DNA of 64,000 bases from an uncultured Williamsia sp. (GCF_947494875.1 NZ_CANLWM010000005.1:1-64000), one strand, 5' to 3'; numbered from the stretch's first letter, positions 7,567 to 19,846 are shown. Notes: a model not told the origin generated them from the letters alone. A program made the numbers and translations.

Positions 7567-9779
7567 TCAGTCCTCGGGGACGACCCAGACCGCGCCGTTG
7601 GCGGGCAACGTCATCCGGGCCGATGCGGGACGTCCGTGCCATGACTCCGCGGTCGCCGTGACGGACCCCAGGTTCCCCTCGCCCGATCCGCTGTAGTGCG
7701 GCGCGTCGGTGTTGAGGACCTCGCGCCACACACCGGCCTGCGGCAGCCCGATGCGGTAGTCGGTGCGGGTGGTGCCGGAGAAGTTGAACACCGCCGCCAG
7801 CACGCTGCCGTCGCTGCCGAACCGCAGGAAGCTGATGATGTTGCCCGCGGTGTCGTTGGCGTCGATCCACGAGTAGCCGTTGGGTGTCGTGTCCTGGCTG
7901 TACAGCGCAGGCGTGCGGCGGTAGACGGCGTTCAGGTCGGCGACGAGCGAGGCGATCCCGGCGTGCAGTTCGCCCTCCCAGCCGGTGCGCTGGTGCCAGT
8001 CGAGGGACCGTTCCTCCGACCACTCGGCGGTCTGGCCGAAATCCTGGCCCATGAACAGCAACTGCTTCCCCGGGTGCGCCCACATGTACGCCAGCGCCAC
8101 CCGCACGCCGGCCGCCTTGGTGCGGGCGTCACCGGGCATCCGCGACCACAGCGTGCCCTTGCCGTGCACGACCTCGTCGTGGCTGATGGGGAGGATGAAG
8201 TTCTCGCTCCACGCGTACATCAGCGAGAACGTGATCTCGTGGTGGTGATGACTGCGGTGCACCTGGTCCCGGCCGAGGTAGCCGAGCGTGTCGTGCATCC
8301 ATCCCATGTTCCACTTCATCGTGAAACCCAGTCCGCCGAGCGCGGTGTCACGGGTGACGCCCGGCCATGACGTCGACTCCTCGGCGGCGGTGACCACCCC
8401 GGGGAAGGTCTTGTGGACAGTCGCGTTCATCTCCTGCAGGAACTGCACCGCCTCGAGGTTCTCCCGACCGCCGTGCACGTTGGGCGTCCACCCGCCATCG
8501 GGTCGGGAGTAGTCGAGGTAGAGCATCGACGCGACGGCGTCGACGCGCAGGCCGTCGATGTGGAACTCGTCGAACCAGAACAGCGCGTTGGCGACGAGGA
8601 AGTTCCGCACCTCGTTGCGTCCGAAGTCGAACACGTAGGTGCCCCAGTCGAGTTGCTCGCCGCGACGGGGGTCGGCGTGCTCGTAGAGCGGGGTGCCGTC
8701 GAAGCGGGCCAGTGCCCATTCGTCCTTGGGGAAGTGTGCGGGGACCCAGTCGACGATGACGCCGATGTCGCGGGCGTGCAGCGCGTCGACGAAGGCGCGG
8801 AAGTCGTCGGGGGTGCCGAACCGCGACGTCGGCGCGTAGTACGACGTCACCTGGTACCCCCAGGAACCGCCGAAGGGGTGCTCGGCGACGGGGAGAAATT
8901 CGACGTGGGTGTACCCCATCCCGGTGACGTAGTCGCCGAGTTCCTGCGCGAGCTGGGTGTAGTCGAGGCCGGTCCGCCACGAGCCGAGGTGCACCTCGTA
9001 GACGCTCATGGGTTCGTCGGTCGGCACGCCGACCGCGCGGCGGGTGATCCACTCGTCGTCGGACCACGTGTGGGTCGAGTCGTCGACGACGGACGCGGTG
9101 GCCGGTGGCACCTCGGTCCGGCGCGCCATGGGGTCGGCCTTCTCGCGGACCCCGCCGTCGCGACCGGTGATGCGGAACTTGTACCGCGTGCCGACGCCGA
9201 CGTCGGGGACGAAGACCTCCCACACGCCGCTCGAGCCGAGCGACCGCATCGGCGCCGTGCGGCCGGTCCACCCGTCGAAGGACCCGATGACGGTGACGCC
9301 CACCGCATCCGGCGCCCACACCGAGAAGGAGGTTCCGGAGACCCGCCCGTCGGGGGTGTCGAAACCCCGGAGGTGGGCGCCGAGGATGTCCCACAGCCGC
9401 TCGTGGCGCCCCTCGGCGAACAGGTGCAGGTCGAGTTCGCCGAGCGTCGGCAGGAACCGGTAGCCGTCGGCGACGACGTACTCGGTGGTCCCGCCGGAAC
9501 CGTCGGGGTACGCGACGCGGTAGCGGTAGTCGATCAGGTCCTCGATGTCGACGGCACCGACGAAGACGCCGTCGGACTGCTCGGTGAGGGGGTGGTCGAC
9601 CCCGCCGATGACGGCCGTGACCGAGACCGCGTCGGGGCGCAGCGTGCGCAGCACCGTTCCGCCGGGGACCGGGTGCGCGCCGAGGACCGAGTGCGGATCG
9701 TGGTGGGTGGCCGTCCGCAGCAGGTGCAGGTCGGCGCCGGGCACCCGCGGGTCGGGTTCGTTCGTGGTGTCGGTGGTGC

Positions 9780-9783
<4 letters not shown>
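7567..9783 (-). CDS. glgB: 1,4-alpha-glucan branching enzyme GlgB
   Basis: A 738-residue GH13 branching enzyme that cuts an alpha-1,4 glucan and re-attaches the piece through an alpha-1,6 bond. The N-terminal carbohydrate-binding modules (about 20-240) start with '[16 protein letters not shown]'. The catalytic barrel shows '[18 protein letters not shown]' (nucleophile Asp), '[13 protein letters not shown]' (acid/base Glu) and '[11 protein letters not shown]'. A beta-sandwich ends the protein. The ATG start overlaps the glgE stop as ATGA, so the pair is translationally coupled. With GlgE it forms the maltose-1-phosphate route to branched cytosolic and capsular alpha-glucan. Confidence 0.97.
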
Positions 9784-11798
<2,015 letters not shown>

Positions 11799-11861
11799 GC
11801 GGGCGTCCGCCTCTCTGCCGTCGAGGGGTGCGCGGGGACCCGCACACCTGCTCTCGGGTCA

Positions 11862-11867
11862 ACCGTA
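11862..11867 (-). promoter_or_regulatory. -10 box for glgE-glgB
   Basis: TACGGT on the minus strand lies in the 111-bp gap before glgE. It would give a leader of about 55-60 bases. It is the only TANNNT match with sensible placement in this gap. Confidence 0.4.
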
Positions 11868-11909
11868 GGGGATCGGCCCGGTGAGTGGGGACGCCCGGGC
11901 GGAGGAGCC

Positions 11910-14012
11910 TCAGACGGACGAGCGGTCGCCGAGGCGGGACAGGGCGGCACGGACCACGGCCGGGTCGGTGGTCTGCCAGTACGGCGGCAGCGAGGCACGC
12001 AGGAAACCGCCGTAGCGGGCCGTGGCCAGCCGCGGGTCGAGCACCGCGATGACGCCGCGGTCCCCGGTGCTGCGCAGCAACCGTCCCGTCCCCTGCGCGA
12101 GCAGCAGGGCGGCGTGGTGCGCGGCCACCGCGAGGAAGCCGTTGCCGCCTCGCGCCGCGACGGCACCCTGACGCGCCACGAGCAGCGGGTCGTCGGGGCG
12201 GGGGAAGGGGATGCGGTCGATGAGCACCAGCGACAGCGACGGGCCGGGCACGTCCACGCCCTGCCACAGCGACAGGGTGCCGAACAGACAGGTCGCCTCG
12301 TCGTCGGCGAAGCGCTGCACCAGCTGCCCGGTGGGCGCGTCGCCCTGACACAGCACGGGCAGCGACACCCGCTCCCGGACGGCGGCCGCCGCCTCCTTCG
12401 CGCCGCGGGTGGACGAGAACAGACCCAGCGTGCGTCCGCCGGCCGCCTCGATGAGCGCGACCATCTCGTCGAGCGTCGACGACGACATCCCCGACCGCCC
12501 GGGCGGCTCGAGATGGGTGGCGACGTAGAGGATCCCCGAGCGTGCGTGGTCGAACGGCGAACCCACGTCGAGCCCGGTCCAGCGGACCGACGCCCCGTCC
12601 GACGGGACCGTCTTGCCCGACGCGGTGAGGTCGGACAGTGCGTACACCGACTCGTCGGTCCCCGCGGGACCGGATGTCGCGGCCTGCGGTGGAACGGTCT
12701 CGCCGGCGCTGCGCCCGGCGATCGGCAGCCCCCACGTCGCGGCGAGTGCGTCGAAGTTGCCCCCGATCGTGAGCGTGGCGGAGGTCAGCACCACGGTCGC
12801 GTCGGCGAAGAGCGACGAGCGCAACAGACCGCCGACCGACAGCGGCGCCACCCGCAGCACCCGACGACGGTCGTCCTTCGTGCTGTCCTCGTCGACCCAC
12901 ACCACGTCGCGGCGACGGGACTCGTCGGGCTCGTCGAATGCGCCGAGGATGCGCACCGCGGTGTCGTGGGCCTCGTCGAGGCCGGTGATCGCGGCCGAGC
13001 GCGCGGCGGCGTCGGTCGAGTCGGTGCCGGCCTGGGGCGGGCCGATCGCCGACCGTGCGCGCCAGAGACGGTCGCGGACGGCCGCGAACACCGCGGCAGC
13101 GCCGTCGGGCAGCCGCGTCCACCGTCCGGGGGTGGTCTCGTCGAGCAGGCGCGCCAGGACCTCGCCGGCACCGGCGACGTCGTCGGCGATCTCGTCGTCG
13201 ACGAGCTTGCCGCAGCGGCGCGCCAGCATCCCCAGGGTCGCCGGGGCCATCTCGGCGGTCGCGACCGAGGTGATCCGGTCGACGAGTTCGTGGGCCTCGT
13301 CGACGATGACGACGTCGTGCTCGGGCAGGACGTTGAAGCCGCTGATCGCGTCGATCGCGAGCATCGCGTGGTTGGTGACGACGACGTCGGCGTGGCCGGC
13401 GCGGCCGCGGGCCTTCTCGGCGAAGCAGTCGGCGCCGTAGGTGCACGACGAGGCGCCGAGGCACTCGCGGGCCGACACGCTCACCTGACGCCAGGAGCGG
13501 TCGATGACCGCGGTCGGCAGGTCGTCGCGGTCACCGGTCTCGGTGTCGCTGACCCACTCGCGCAGGCGGACCACCTCGCGTCCGACGCGCGAGGAGGTGA
13601 ACGGGTCGAAGAGCTCGCCGGTCTCCTCCTGCGCCTCGCCGGAGTGGATCTTGTTCAGGCACACGTAGTTCGCGCGGCCCTTGAGGATGGCGAACACCGG
13701 CTCGCGACCGAGCGGCTTCGCGAGGGCTTTCGCGAGGCGGGGGAGGTCACGGTCGACGAGTTGGCGCTGCAGGGCGATCGTCGCGGTGGAGACCACCACG
13801 GTCGAGCCCGACTCGACCGCGTGGCGGATCGCCGGGACGAGATAGGCCAGCGACTTGCCGGTGCCGGTGCCGGCCTGCACCGCGAGGTGTTCGCCGGTGT
13901 CGATGGCGTTCGCCACCGCCGACGCCATCGCGAGCTGGCCGTCGCGGCGGGTGCCGCCGAGCGCGGTGACGGCGTCGGCGAGGAGGTCGCCGACGCCGGG
14001 GATCGTGGTCAC
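11910..14012 (-). CDS. dinG: DinG-family ATP-dependent DNA helicase
   Basis: A 700-residue XPD-like superfamily 2 helicase that unwinds DNA 5' to 3' and acts on R-loops and repair intermediates. Walker A is 'QAGTGTGKSLAY' and Walker B is 'VIVDEAHELVD'. Four cysteines in the expected window ('NYVCLNK', 'ARECLGASSC', 'GADCF') indicate the Fe-S cluster found in this family. The C-terminal motif region includes 'QGTGRLLRSTGDRG'. The GTG start overlaps the pncB stop (GTGA), giving a pncB-dinG operon as in M. tuberculosis Rv1330c-Rv1329c. Confidence 0.94.
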   Translation of the reverse strand: MTTIPGVGDLLADAVTALGGTRRDGQLAMASAVANAIDTGEHLAVQAGTGTGKSLAYLVPAIRHAVESGSTVVVSTATIALQRQLVDRDLPRLAKALAKPLGREPVFAILKGRANYVCLNKIHSGEAQEETGELFDPFTSSRVGREVVRLREWVSDTETGDRDDLPTAVIDRSWRQVSVSARECLGASSCTYGADCFAEKARGRAGHADVVVTNHAMLAIDAISGFNVLPEHDVVIVDEAHELVDRITSVATAEMAPATLGMLARRCGKLVDDEIADDVAGAGEVLARLLDETTPGRWTRLPDGAAAVFAAVRDRLWRARSAIGPPQAGTDSTDAAARSAAITGLDEAHDTAVRILGAFDEPDESRRRDVVWVDEDSTKDDRRRVLRVAPLSVGGLLRSSLFADATVVLTSATLTIGGNFDALAATWGLPIAGRSAGETVPPQAATSGPAGTDESVYALSDLTASGKTVPSDGASVRWTGLDVGSPFDHARSGILYVATHLEPPGRSGMSSSTLDEMVALIEAAGGRTLGLFSSTRGAKEAAAAVRERVSLPVLCQGDAPTGQLVQRFADDEATCLFGTLSLWQGVDVPGPSLSLVLIDRIPFPRPDDPLLVARQGAVAARGGNGFLAVAAHHAALLLAQGTGRLLRSTGDRGVIAVLDPRLATARYGGFLRASLPPYWQTTDPAVVRAALSRLGDRSSV

Positions 14013-15316
14013 GGGAGGACGAAGCGAGTCGGGACGGCCGGGTCACCCGAGGACAGACCGAGCCCCTCCCACGGGAGGCTGACGAGGGCGTCTGCGAGGT
14101 GGGCGCGGGCCTGTTCGAGGGTGGGCAGGTCGGCCACGGGCTCGCCGCCGCGCACGAGCGGGATCTGCAGCGGCCGCACCGACAGGCCGGGGGTCGCCGG
14201 CGGTTCGGTGTCGGCGGCGTACACGATCTCCTCGACGATCGTCCCTGTCTCGCGGGCGGTGCGGACCGCGGCCTTGCGTCCGCCACGCGACTCCTTGTGG
14301 CTTGCGCGCTTGGCCACGCCGATGCCGTCGACCTCGACGAGCTTGTAGACCATCCCCGCGGTCGGCGCGCCGCTGCCGGTGACGAGCTGTGTGCCCACCC
14401 CGTAGGCGTCGACGGGCTCCGCGCGCAGCGCGGCGATGCCGTACTCGTCGAGGTCACCGGAGACGACGATCCGGGTGTCGGTGGCACCGAGGTCGTCGAG
14501 CTGGGCGCGGACCTGCCGAGCCAGCACACCGAGGTCACCACTGTCGATGCGGACGCCTCCGAGGCGGCGGCCGGCCACCTCCACCGCCGTGGCGACTCCG
14601 CGGGTGATGTCGTAGGTGTCGACGAGCAGGGTGGTGCCGACGCCGAGCGCGTCGACCTGCGCGGCGAACGCCGCCCGCTCGTCGGGGCCGTCGGGACCGG
14701 TGTGGGCCAGGGTGAAGGAGTGCGCGCTGGTCCCCGCCCCCGGCACGCCGTAGCGACGCGTCGCCTCGAGATTCGACGTCGAGGCCATCCCGGCGAGATA
14801 CGCGGCGCGGGCCGCGGCGACGGCCGCCGCCTCGTGGGTTCGTCGGGAGCCCATCTCGATGATCGGCCGCCCCGCGGCCGCGCTGACCATGCGCGCACCG
14901 GCGGACGCGATCGCGCTGTCGTGGTTGAGGATCGACAGGATCAACGTCTCGAGCACGACCGCCTCGGCGAACGTGCCGCGGACGGTGAGGATCGGCGAAC
15001 CCGGGAAGAAGAGCTCCCCTTCGCGGTACCCGTCGATCGAGCCGGAGAAGCGGTAGTCGTCCAGCCAGGTGAGGGTGTCGGGGTCCAGGAACTGCTCGAG
15101 CGCGGTGAGCCGGTCGGCGTCGAACCGGAAACCGGCGAGGGCGTCGACGAGACGCCCGGTGCCCGCGACCACCCCGTAGCGGCGACCGTCCGGCAGGCGT
15201 CGGGCGAAGACCTCGAAGGTGCACGGTCGGTGCGCCGTGCCGTCCCGCAGGGCCGCGGAGACCATCGTCAGCTCGTACCGGTCGGTGAACAGAGCCGTGT
15301 TGTCGATGCTCACCAT
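14009..15316 (-). CDS. pncB: Nicotinate phosphoribosyltransferase
   Basis: A 435-residue enzyme of NAD salvage that forms nicotinate mononucleotide from nicotinate and PRPP with ATP hydrolysis. Recognisable segments are '[17 protein letters not shown]' at the N-terminus, '[12 protein letters not shown]', 'EMGSRRTHE' with the active-site His, 'VRIDSGDLG' and '[11 protein letters not shown]'. The ATG at 15316 has AGGTG immediately upstream; in-frame GTGs at 15319 and 15313 are alternatives. The gene is divergent from clpS with only 17 bp between the starts, so their promoters must overlap each other or the coding sequence. Confidence 0.95.
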   Translation of the reverse strand: MVSIDNTALFTDRYELTMVSAALRDGTAHRPCTFEVFARRLPDGRRYGVVAGTGRLVDALAGFRFDADRLTALEQFLDPDTLTWLDDYRFSGSIDGYREGELFFPGSPILTVRGTFAEAVVLETLILSILNHDSAIASAGARMVSAAAGRPIIEMGSRRTHEAAAVAAARAAYLAGMASTSNLEATRRYGVPGAGTSAHSFTLAHTGPDGPDERAAFAAQVDALGVGTTLLVDTYDITRGVATAVEVAGRRLGGVRIDSGDLGVLARQVRAQLDDLGATDTRIVVSGDLDEYGIAALRAEPVDAYGVGTQLVTGSGAPTAGMVYKLVEVDGIGVAKRASHKESRGGRKAAVRTARETGTIVEEIVYAADTEPPATPGLSVRPLQIPLVRGGEPVADLPTLEQARAHLADALVSLPWEGLGLSSGDPAVPTRFVLP

Positions 15317-15320
15317 CACC

Positions 15321-15326
15321 TACCCT
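15321..15326 (+). promoter_or_regulatory. -10 box for clpS (leaderless)
   Basis: TACCCT is followed by 7 bases and then the clpS ATG at 15334. It lies inside the 17-bp gap between the divergent pncB and clpS starts. Confidence 0.55.
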
Positions 15327-15333
15327 TGTGGCC

Positions 15334-15732
15334 ATGCGCGGACGGACGTCGATCGCAGACGCACGCACCGACCGACCGGATGAGGCACGCCTCGAGCGGT
15401 GGCGGTCGGGTGCCGTCGCGGTCGACGGTCGGCACGAATCTACCCCGGGCGGCGCGGCGGTCGCCGACCCCGACACGGCCGACGCGAACACCTCCGACGA
15501 CCGCCCGTGGGTGACGATCGTGTGGGACGACCCGGTGAACCTGATGCGCTACGTCACCTACGTGTTCCAGAAGCTGTTCGGGTACTCCGAGACCCGTGCC
15601 GCGGAACTGATGATGCAGGTGCACACCGAGGGCAGGGCCGTGGTCTCCAGCGGCGACCGCGACAAGGTCGAGATCGACGTGCGCAAGCTGCACGCCGCGG
15701 GTCTCTGGGCCACGATGCAGCGCGACAGCTGA
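15334..15732 (+). CDS. clpS: ClpS adaptor with extended N-terminus
   Basis: A 132-residue protein. Residues 48-130 are a typical ClpS core ('[20 protein letters not shown]', '[15 protein letters not shown]', '[12 protein letters not shown]') that docks N-degron substrates on the ClpC unfoldase for the ClpP protease. The first 47 residues are low-complexity and charged, about 30 longer than in M. tuberculosis ClpS (101 residues). No later in-frame ATG or GTG can shorten it before the core, and a leaderless TACCCT box supports the ATG at 15334. The next gene starts 4 bases after the stop. Confidence 0.92.
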   Translation: MRGRTSIADARTDRPDEARLERWRSGAVAVDGRHESTPGGAAVADPDTADANTSDDRPWVTIVWDDPVNLMRYVTYVFQKLFGYSETRAAELMMQVHTEGRAVVSSGDRDKVEIDVRKLHAAGLWATMQRDS

Positions 15733-15736
15733 GACG

Positions 15737-16324
15737 GTGCAGAACTGGAAGCGACGCGGACGTGGTGCGTCGCTGCGCATCACGAGCCGCCTCGACGTCC
15801 ACGAGAGCGAGTTGATCGCCTCGCTGGTGTCGTCGATGACCGAACTGCTCGACGAGCGTGCGTCGACCGCGCCCGACGACGAGCTCGCCGCGATGACGGG
15901 CATCGCCGTCGGCCACTCGTCGGCCCCGGAGGACGCCACCCTCGGACGACTCCTGCCCGACTTCCACCGGCCCGACCAGGACCGACACCTCGCCGCCGAC
16001 GCGGTCACCGGCGACCTCAACGGCGCACTGCGCAGCGTCCACGAGCCGCACATCATCGAGGCCAAGTCGCAGGCGCTGCGCACCGTGCTGGAGACCCTGC
16101 CGCAGGGGGGTGGTGACGTCTCGCTGACGCGTGCCCAGGCCGAGGAGTGGATGACCGCGATCAACGACGTGCGGCTGGCGCTCGGGGCCATGTTGGGCGT
16201 CACCGAGACGACTCCCGACCATCTGCCACCCGACGACCCGCAGGCCGCGCATCTGGACGTCTACCACTGGCTGACCGTCGTGCAGGAGCTGCTCGTCGTC
16301 GCGGTGATGGGCGCGTCGCGATGA
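15737..16324 (+). CDS. DUF2017 protein
   Basis: A 195-residue, mostly helical acidic protein of the DUF2017 family, which always lies downstream of clpS in Mycobacteriales (M. tuberculosis Rv1332). Typical stretches are 'WKRRGRGASLRITSRLDVHE' near the start and 'EEWMTAINDVRLALGAMLGV' and 'YHWLTVVQELLVVAVM' toward the end. It is sometimes labelled a transcriptional regulator, but no DNA-binding motif is visible. The constant link to ClpS suggests a role around Clp proteolysis; this is inference. The GTG start follows clpS by 4 bases, so expression is coupled. Confidence 0.85.
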   Translation: MQNWKRRGRGASLRITSRLDVHESELIASLVSSMTELLDERASTAPDDELAAMTGIAVGHSSAPEDATLGRLLPDFHRPDQDRHLAADAVTGDLNGALRSVHEPHIIEAKSQALRTVLETLPQGGGDVSLTRAQAEEWMTAINDVRLALGAMLGVTETTPDHLPPDDPQAAHLDVYHWLTVVQELLVVAVMGASR

Positions 16325-16337
16325 CCCCGCGCCGCCG

Positions 16338-17411
16338 ATGACCGGACTCGGCGCGATCACCGACGTCGCCGGTATCGCGGTCGGACACGCGCACCGCATC
16401 GACGACGACGCCACAGTCGCCACCCCCGACGCGCCCGGCTCCGGGTGGGCCACCGGGGTCACCGTCCTGACACTCCCGCCGGGGTCGATCGCGGCCGTCG
16501 ACGTCCGCGGCGGGGGACCGGGAACCCGGGAGACCGACCTGCTCGACCCGGTGAACTCGGTGCAGACCGCCCACGCGATCGTTTTGTCCGGCGGCAGCGC
16601 CTACGGGCTCGCCGCCGCCGACGGCGTGATGAGCGGCCTCGAGGACTCCGGCGTCGGGCTGCACATGGACGCCCGCGGGGGAGTCGTCCCGATCGTTCCC
16701 GCCGCCGTGATCTTCGACCTGCCGGTCGGCGGATGGCACAACCGCCCTGATGCCGCGCTCGGTCGGTCCGCGTTCACCGCGGCCGGGCATTCCACGGACC
16801 GGGGCTCGGTCGGTGCCGGTGCCGGTGCACGGGCGGGGGTGCTCAAGGGCGGCGTGGGGACGGCGTCCACGACCGTCGACCTGGGCGAGGGCGTGGTGGT
16901 CACCGTCGCGGCGATCATGGTCGCCAACCCCGTCGGTGACGTCCTCGACCCGACCACGGGACTGCCGTGGGACGCCGCGCCCGACGAGCTCGCGGCCCAC
17001 GGGCTCCGCGCGCCGTCGGCCGCGGAGATCGCCGCGCTCGGGGAACTGCGGGCCAAGGCCACCGTGCTCAACACCACCATCGGGGTGGTGGCGACCGACG
17101 CCCGCCTGGATCCCGCGGCGACGCGACGCATTGCGATGGCCGCCCACGACGGCATGGCCCACGCGATCCGCCCCGCTCACTCGCCGCTCGACGGCGACAC
17201 CGTCTTCGCGGTCGCCACCGGAGCCCTCGTCCCACCGTCGGATCCTCGCGTCCCCGCGGGGATGCATCCGGCGGTGCCCGCGATCGCGCGGATCGGCGCC
17301 GCGGCCGCGATCGTGACCCGGCGGGCCGTCGTCGACGCGATCCTGTCCGCGACGGCCGTCGCGAGCATCCCGGCCTGGCGCGACGTCCTGCCGTCGGCGC
17401 TGCGCGGATAG
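16338..17411 (+). CDS. P1-family (DmpA-like) self-cleaving aminopeptidase
   Basis: A 357-residue S58/P1 N-terminal-nucleophile hydrolase. The family folds as a precursor and cuts itself to expose a Ser or Thr; here Asn245-Thr246 in 'LNTTIGVVATDA' is the likely cleavage site, giving chains of about 245 and 112 residues. Other family signatures are 'ITDVAGIAVGH' at the start, 'VLSGGSAYGLAAADGV' and 'GAGAGARAGVLKGGVG'. It probably releases N-terminal residues from short peptides or amides. The M. tuberculosis counterpart is Rv1333. The mec-cysO-cysM genes that follow it in mycobacteria are absent; the rhomboid gene comes next after 57 bp. Confidence 0.9.
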   Translation: MTGLGAITDVAGIAVGHAHRIDDDATVATPDAPGSGWATGVTVLTLPPGSIAAVDVRGGGPGTRETDLLDPVNSVQTAHAIVLSGGSAYGLAAADGVMSGLEDSGVGLHMDARGGVVPIVPAAVIFDLPVGGWHNRPDAALGRSAFTAAGHSTDRGSVGAGAGARAGVLKGGVGTASTTVDLGEGVVVTVAAIMVANPVGDVLDPTTGLPWDAAPDELAAHGLRAPSAAEIAALGELRAKATVLNTTIGVVATDARLDPAATRRIAMAAHDGMAHAIRPAHSPLDGDTVFAVATGALVPPSDPRVPAGMHPAVPAIARIGAAAAIVTRRAVVDAILSATAVASIPAWRDVLPSALRG

Positions 17412-17433
17412 TCGGTCGGCGCGGACACGTCGG

Positions 17434-17439
17434 TATCCT
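17434..17439 (+). promoter_or_regulatory. -10 box for the rhomboid-murI operon
   Basis: TATCCT lies 29 bases before the rhomboid ATG, with GAGGAG as ribosome-binding site between them. This gives a short leadered transcript. Confidence 0.5.
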
Positions 17440-17468
17440 CGGGTGACCCGACACGAGGAGCGCAGGTC

Positions 17469-18146
17469 ATGGTGTCCACCGGAGCGCCGCAGGGCGCCGT
17501 CCCACCTCTCGGCGCCGGATCGGGACCCCGCGTCGGCCCCGGCCGCGAGCCGCGTCTGGCGCTGTGGATCCGATCGGCCGTCGTCATGGCCGTGGTGATC
17601 GGTGTGCTGTACGTCGTCGAGGCGTTCGACGCCGCCGCGAACTTCCGCCTCGACGACGACGGCATCCATCCCCGGGACACCGACCGGTGGTGGGGGATCC
17701 TCACCTCGCCGTTCCTGCACGCCGGCTTCGACCACCTCACCTCCAACGCGGTCCCCGCCGCGGTCCTGGGTTTCCTGCTGCTTCTCGCCCGCCGGTTCGT
17801 GATTACGACACTGGTGGTGTGGGCGTTCTCCGGGATCGGCGTGTTCCTGTTCGGCCCGGCCACCTCGGTGACCATCGGGGCGTCGGGGATCATCTTCGGC
17901 TGGCTGGCGTTCCTGCTGGTCCGCGGACTCTTCAACCGGTCACCGGCGCAGATCGGCATCGGTGTGCTGCTGCTCCTCGTCTACGGGTCGGTCCTCTGGG
18001 GTGTGGTACCCGGTCAGCCGCAGATCTCCTGGCAGGCGCACCTGTTCGGGGCGATCGGCGGGGTCGTCGCCGCGTGGGCGTTGGCCGGACGTGATCGTCG
18101 CCGCCGCGCCGCGACGTCCGCGCCGGTTCTCGAGCCCCGCCGGTGA
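17469..18146 (+). CDS. Rhomboid-family intramembrane serine protease
   Basis: A 225-residue membrane protein with about six helices. The catalytic dyad is visible as Ser139 in '[10 protein letters not shown]' and His191 in '[11 protein letters not shown]', with the '[13 protein letters not shown]' motif in helix 2 that supports the oxyanion site. It cleaves membrane proteins within or near the bilayer; the substrate is unknown. The ATG has a GAGGAG ribosome-binding site 8 bases upstream. It overlaps murI by 4 bp, and the pairing rhomboid-murI is conserved with M. tuberculosis Rv1337-Rv1338. Confidence 0.93.
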   Translation: MVSTGAPQGAVPPLGAGSGPRVGPGREPRLALWIRSAVVMAVVIGVLYVVEAFDAAANFRLDDDGIHPRDTDRWWGILTSPFLHAGFDHLTSNAVPAAVLGFLLLLARRFVITTLVVWAFSGIGVFLFGPATSVTIGASGIIFGWLAFLLVRGLFNRSPAQIGIGVLLLLVYGSVLWGVVPGQPQISWQAHLFGAIGGVVAAWALAGRDRRRRAATSAPVLEPRR

Positions 18147-18952
18147 CCGACGTCGATCCCCGCCAGGACGCACCGATCGGGATCTTCGACTCCGGCGTGG
18201 GGGGACTGACCGTCGCGCGGGCGATCGTCGACCAACTGCCCGACGAGGACATCGTCTATGTCGGTGACACCGCGAACGGTCCGTACGGACCGCTCCGGAT
18301 CCCCGAGATCCGTCGGCATGCGCTTGCGATCGGCGACGACCTCGCCGACCGCGGCGTGAAGGTGATGGTGATCGCGTGCAACACCGCGTCGTCGGCCTGC
18401 CTGCGCGACGCCCGGGAGCGGTACCCGGTGCCGGTCGTCGAGGTGATCCTCCCGGCGGTCCGTCGTGCGGTGGCGACCACCCGGAGCGGCCGGATCGGCG
18501 TCATCGGTACGGCGGCGACGATCGCCTCGCGCGCCTACGACGACGCGTTCGCGGCCGCCCGCGGTGTGGAACTGACGACCGTCGCGTGCCCCCGCTTCGT
18601 CGACTTCGTCGAACGCGGCATCACCTCGGGGCGTCAGATCCTCGGCCTGGCGCAGGGATACCTCGAACCGCTGCAGCAGGCCCGCGTCGACACCGTCGTC
18701 CTCGGGTGCACGCACTACCCGCTGCTCTCCGGGGTCATCCAGCTCGCGATGGGCGACGAGGTCACGCTGGTCTCGAGCGCCGAGGAGACCGCGAAGGACG
18801 TCCTGCGGGTGCTCACCGAGACCGACACGCTGCGTCCGCACGACGGCAGGCCGGCGCACCGCGACTTCACCGCGACCGGTGACCCCGACTCGTTCGCCCG
18901 TCTCGCCGCGCGATTCCTCGGACCGGCCCTCGGTGCCGTCGCGCCGATCTGA
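18143..18952 (+). CDS. murI: Glutamate racemase
   Basis: A 269-residue cofactor-independent racemase supplying D-glutamate for peptidoglycan. The two catalytic cysteines are Cys79 in 'VIACNTAS' and Cys189 in '[10 protein letters not shown]'. The N-terminal '[13 protein letters not shown]' is diagnostic. The start is a GTG overlapping the rhomboid stop. Length and motifs match the active enzyme, and the gene is expected to be essential. Confidence 0.97.
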   Translation: MTDVDPRQDAPIGIFDSGVGGLTVARAIVDQLPDEDIVYVGDTANGPYGPLRIPEIRRHALAIGDDLADRGVKVMVIACNTASSACLRDARERYPVPVVEVILPAVRRAVATTRSGRIGVIGTAATIASRAYDDAFAAARGVELTTVACPRFVDFVERGITSGRQILGLAQGYLEPLQQARVDTVVLGCTHYPLLSGVIQLAMGDEVTLVSSAEETAKDVLRVLTETDTLRPHDGRPAHRDFTATGDPDSFARLAARFLGPALGAVAPI

Positions 18953-19021
18953 CGCCGTGGTCGCGGAGTCGCTGCGCGGGGCTCGTCGCTGTGGTCGGCG
19001 TCACGTGGCACAGTGAACGGC

Positions 19022-19783
19022 ATGCGAGTGACCGTCCTGGGGAGCTCGGGGAGCGTCGTCGGCCCCGAGAGTGCGGCGTCGGGGTATCTGCTCACCGTCG
19101 ACGGCCACCAACCGGTGGTCCTGGACTTCGGGCCGGGGGTGCTGGGTGCGTTGCAACGCGTGCACGACCCCAACGACGTGACGGTGATGCTCAGCCATCT
19201 GCACGCCGACCACTGTCTCGATCTCCCCGGCCTCCTGGTGTGGCGCCGCTACCACCCGGTGCCCGCGTCGCTGAAGGTCGCGCTGTGGGGACCCGACGGC
19301 ACCGGCACCCGGATCGGGGCGGCGTCGTCGGAGTACGCGGGGCAGGTCGACGACATCTCCGACACCTTCGACGTGCACCACTGGGCCGACGGCGAGTCGG
19401 TCGAGATCGGCCCGCTGACCGTGACGCCCCATCGGGTGCTGCACCCGCCGGAGACCTACGGCCTGCGGATCACCGGACCCGACGGCCGGGTGTTCGCCTT
19501 CAGCGGTGACACGGCCGAGTGCGACGCGGTCGTCGACCTCGCCCGCGACGCCGACCTCTTCCTGTGCGAGGCGTCGTGGACCCATGCGCCCGAGGAGCGT
19601 CCGCCCGGACTGCACCTGTCGGGGACGGAGGCAGGCCGGATCGCGGCGCGCGCCGGGGTGAAGTCGTTGGTGCTCACCCACATCCCACCGTGGACGGCGA
19701 TCGAGGACGTCGCCGCCGAGGCGAAGGCGGAGTACGACGGACCGCTCGACGTGGCCCAGCCGGGACGCGTCTTCGAGGTCTGA
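19022..19783 (+). CDS. Metallo-beta-lactamase-fold phosphodiesterase (Rv1339-like)
   Basis: A 253-residue MBL-fold hydrolase. The metal motif 'LSHLHADHCLDLPG' (HxHxDH) is complete, and further ligands sit in 'VTPHRVLHPPETYG', 'FSGDTAEC' and 'LTHIPPW'. Fold and gene order (before rph and rdgB) match M. tuberculosis Rv1339, reported to hydrolyse cyclic nucleotides. The ATG at 19022 begins the first strand directly; a GTG at 19013 would add three residues. CACAGT lies 7 bases upstream, a weaker -10 candidate whose first base is C instead of T. Confidence 0.9.
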   Translation: MRVTVLGSSGSVVGPESAASGYLLTVDGHQPVVLDFGPGVLGALQRVHDPNDVTVMLSHLHADHCLDLPGLLVWRRYHPVPASLKVALWGPDGTGTRIGAASSEYAGQVDDISDTFDVHHWADGESVEIGPLTVTPHRVLHPPETYGLRITGPDGRVFAFSGDTAECDAVVDLARDADLFLCEASWTHAPEERPPGLHLSGTEAGRIAARAGVKSLVLTHIPPWTAIEDVAAEAKAEYDGPLDVAQPGRVFEV

Positions 19784-19840
19784 GACAGCCCTGCCGCATC
19801 CGCCGTGCCGAGGGCCCCGCGCGGTCGCCGGTCGCGTCGT

Positions 19841-19846
19841 TAGAGT
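19841..19846 (+). promoter_or_regulatory. -10 box for rph (leaderless)
   Basis: TAGAGT is followed by 6 bases (GGCCGC) and then the rph GTG at 19853. It is one of the clearest leaderless promoters in the window. Confidence 0.6.
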
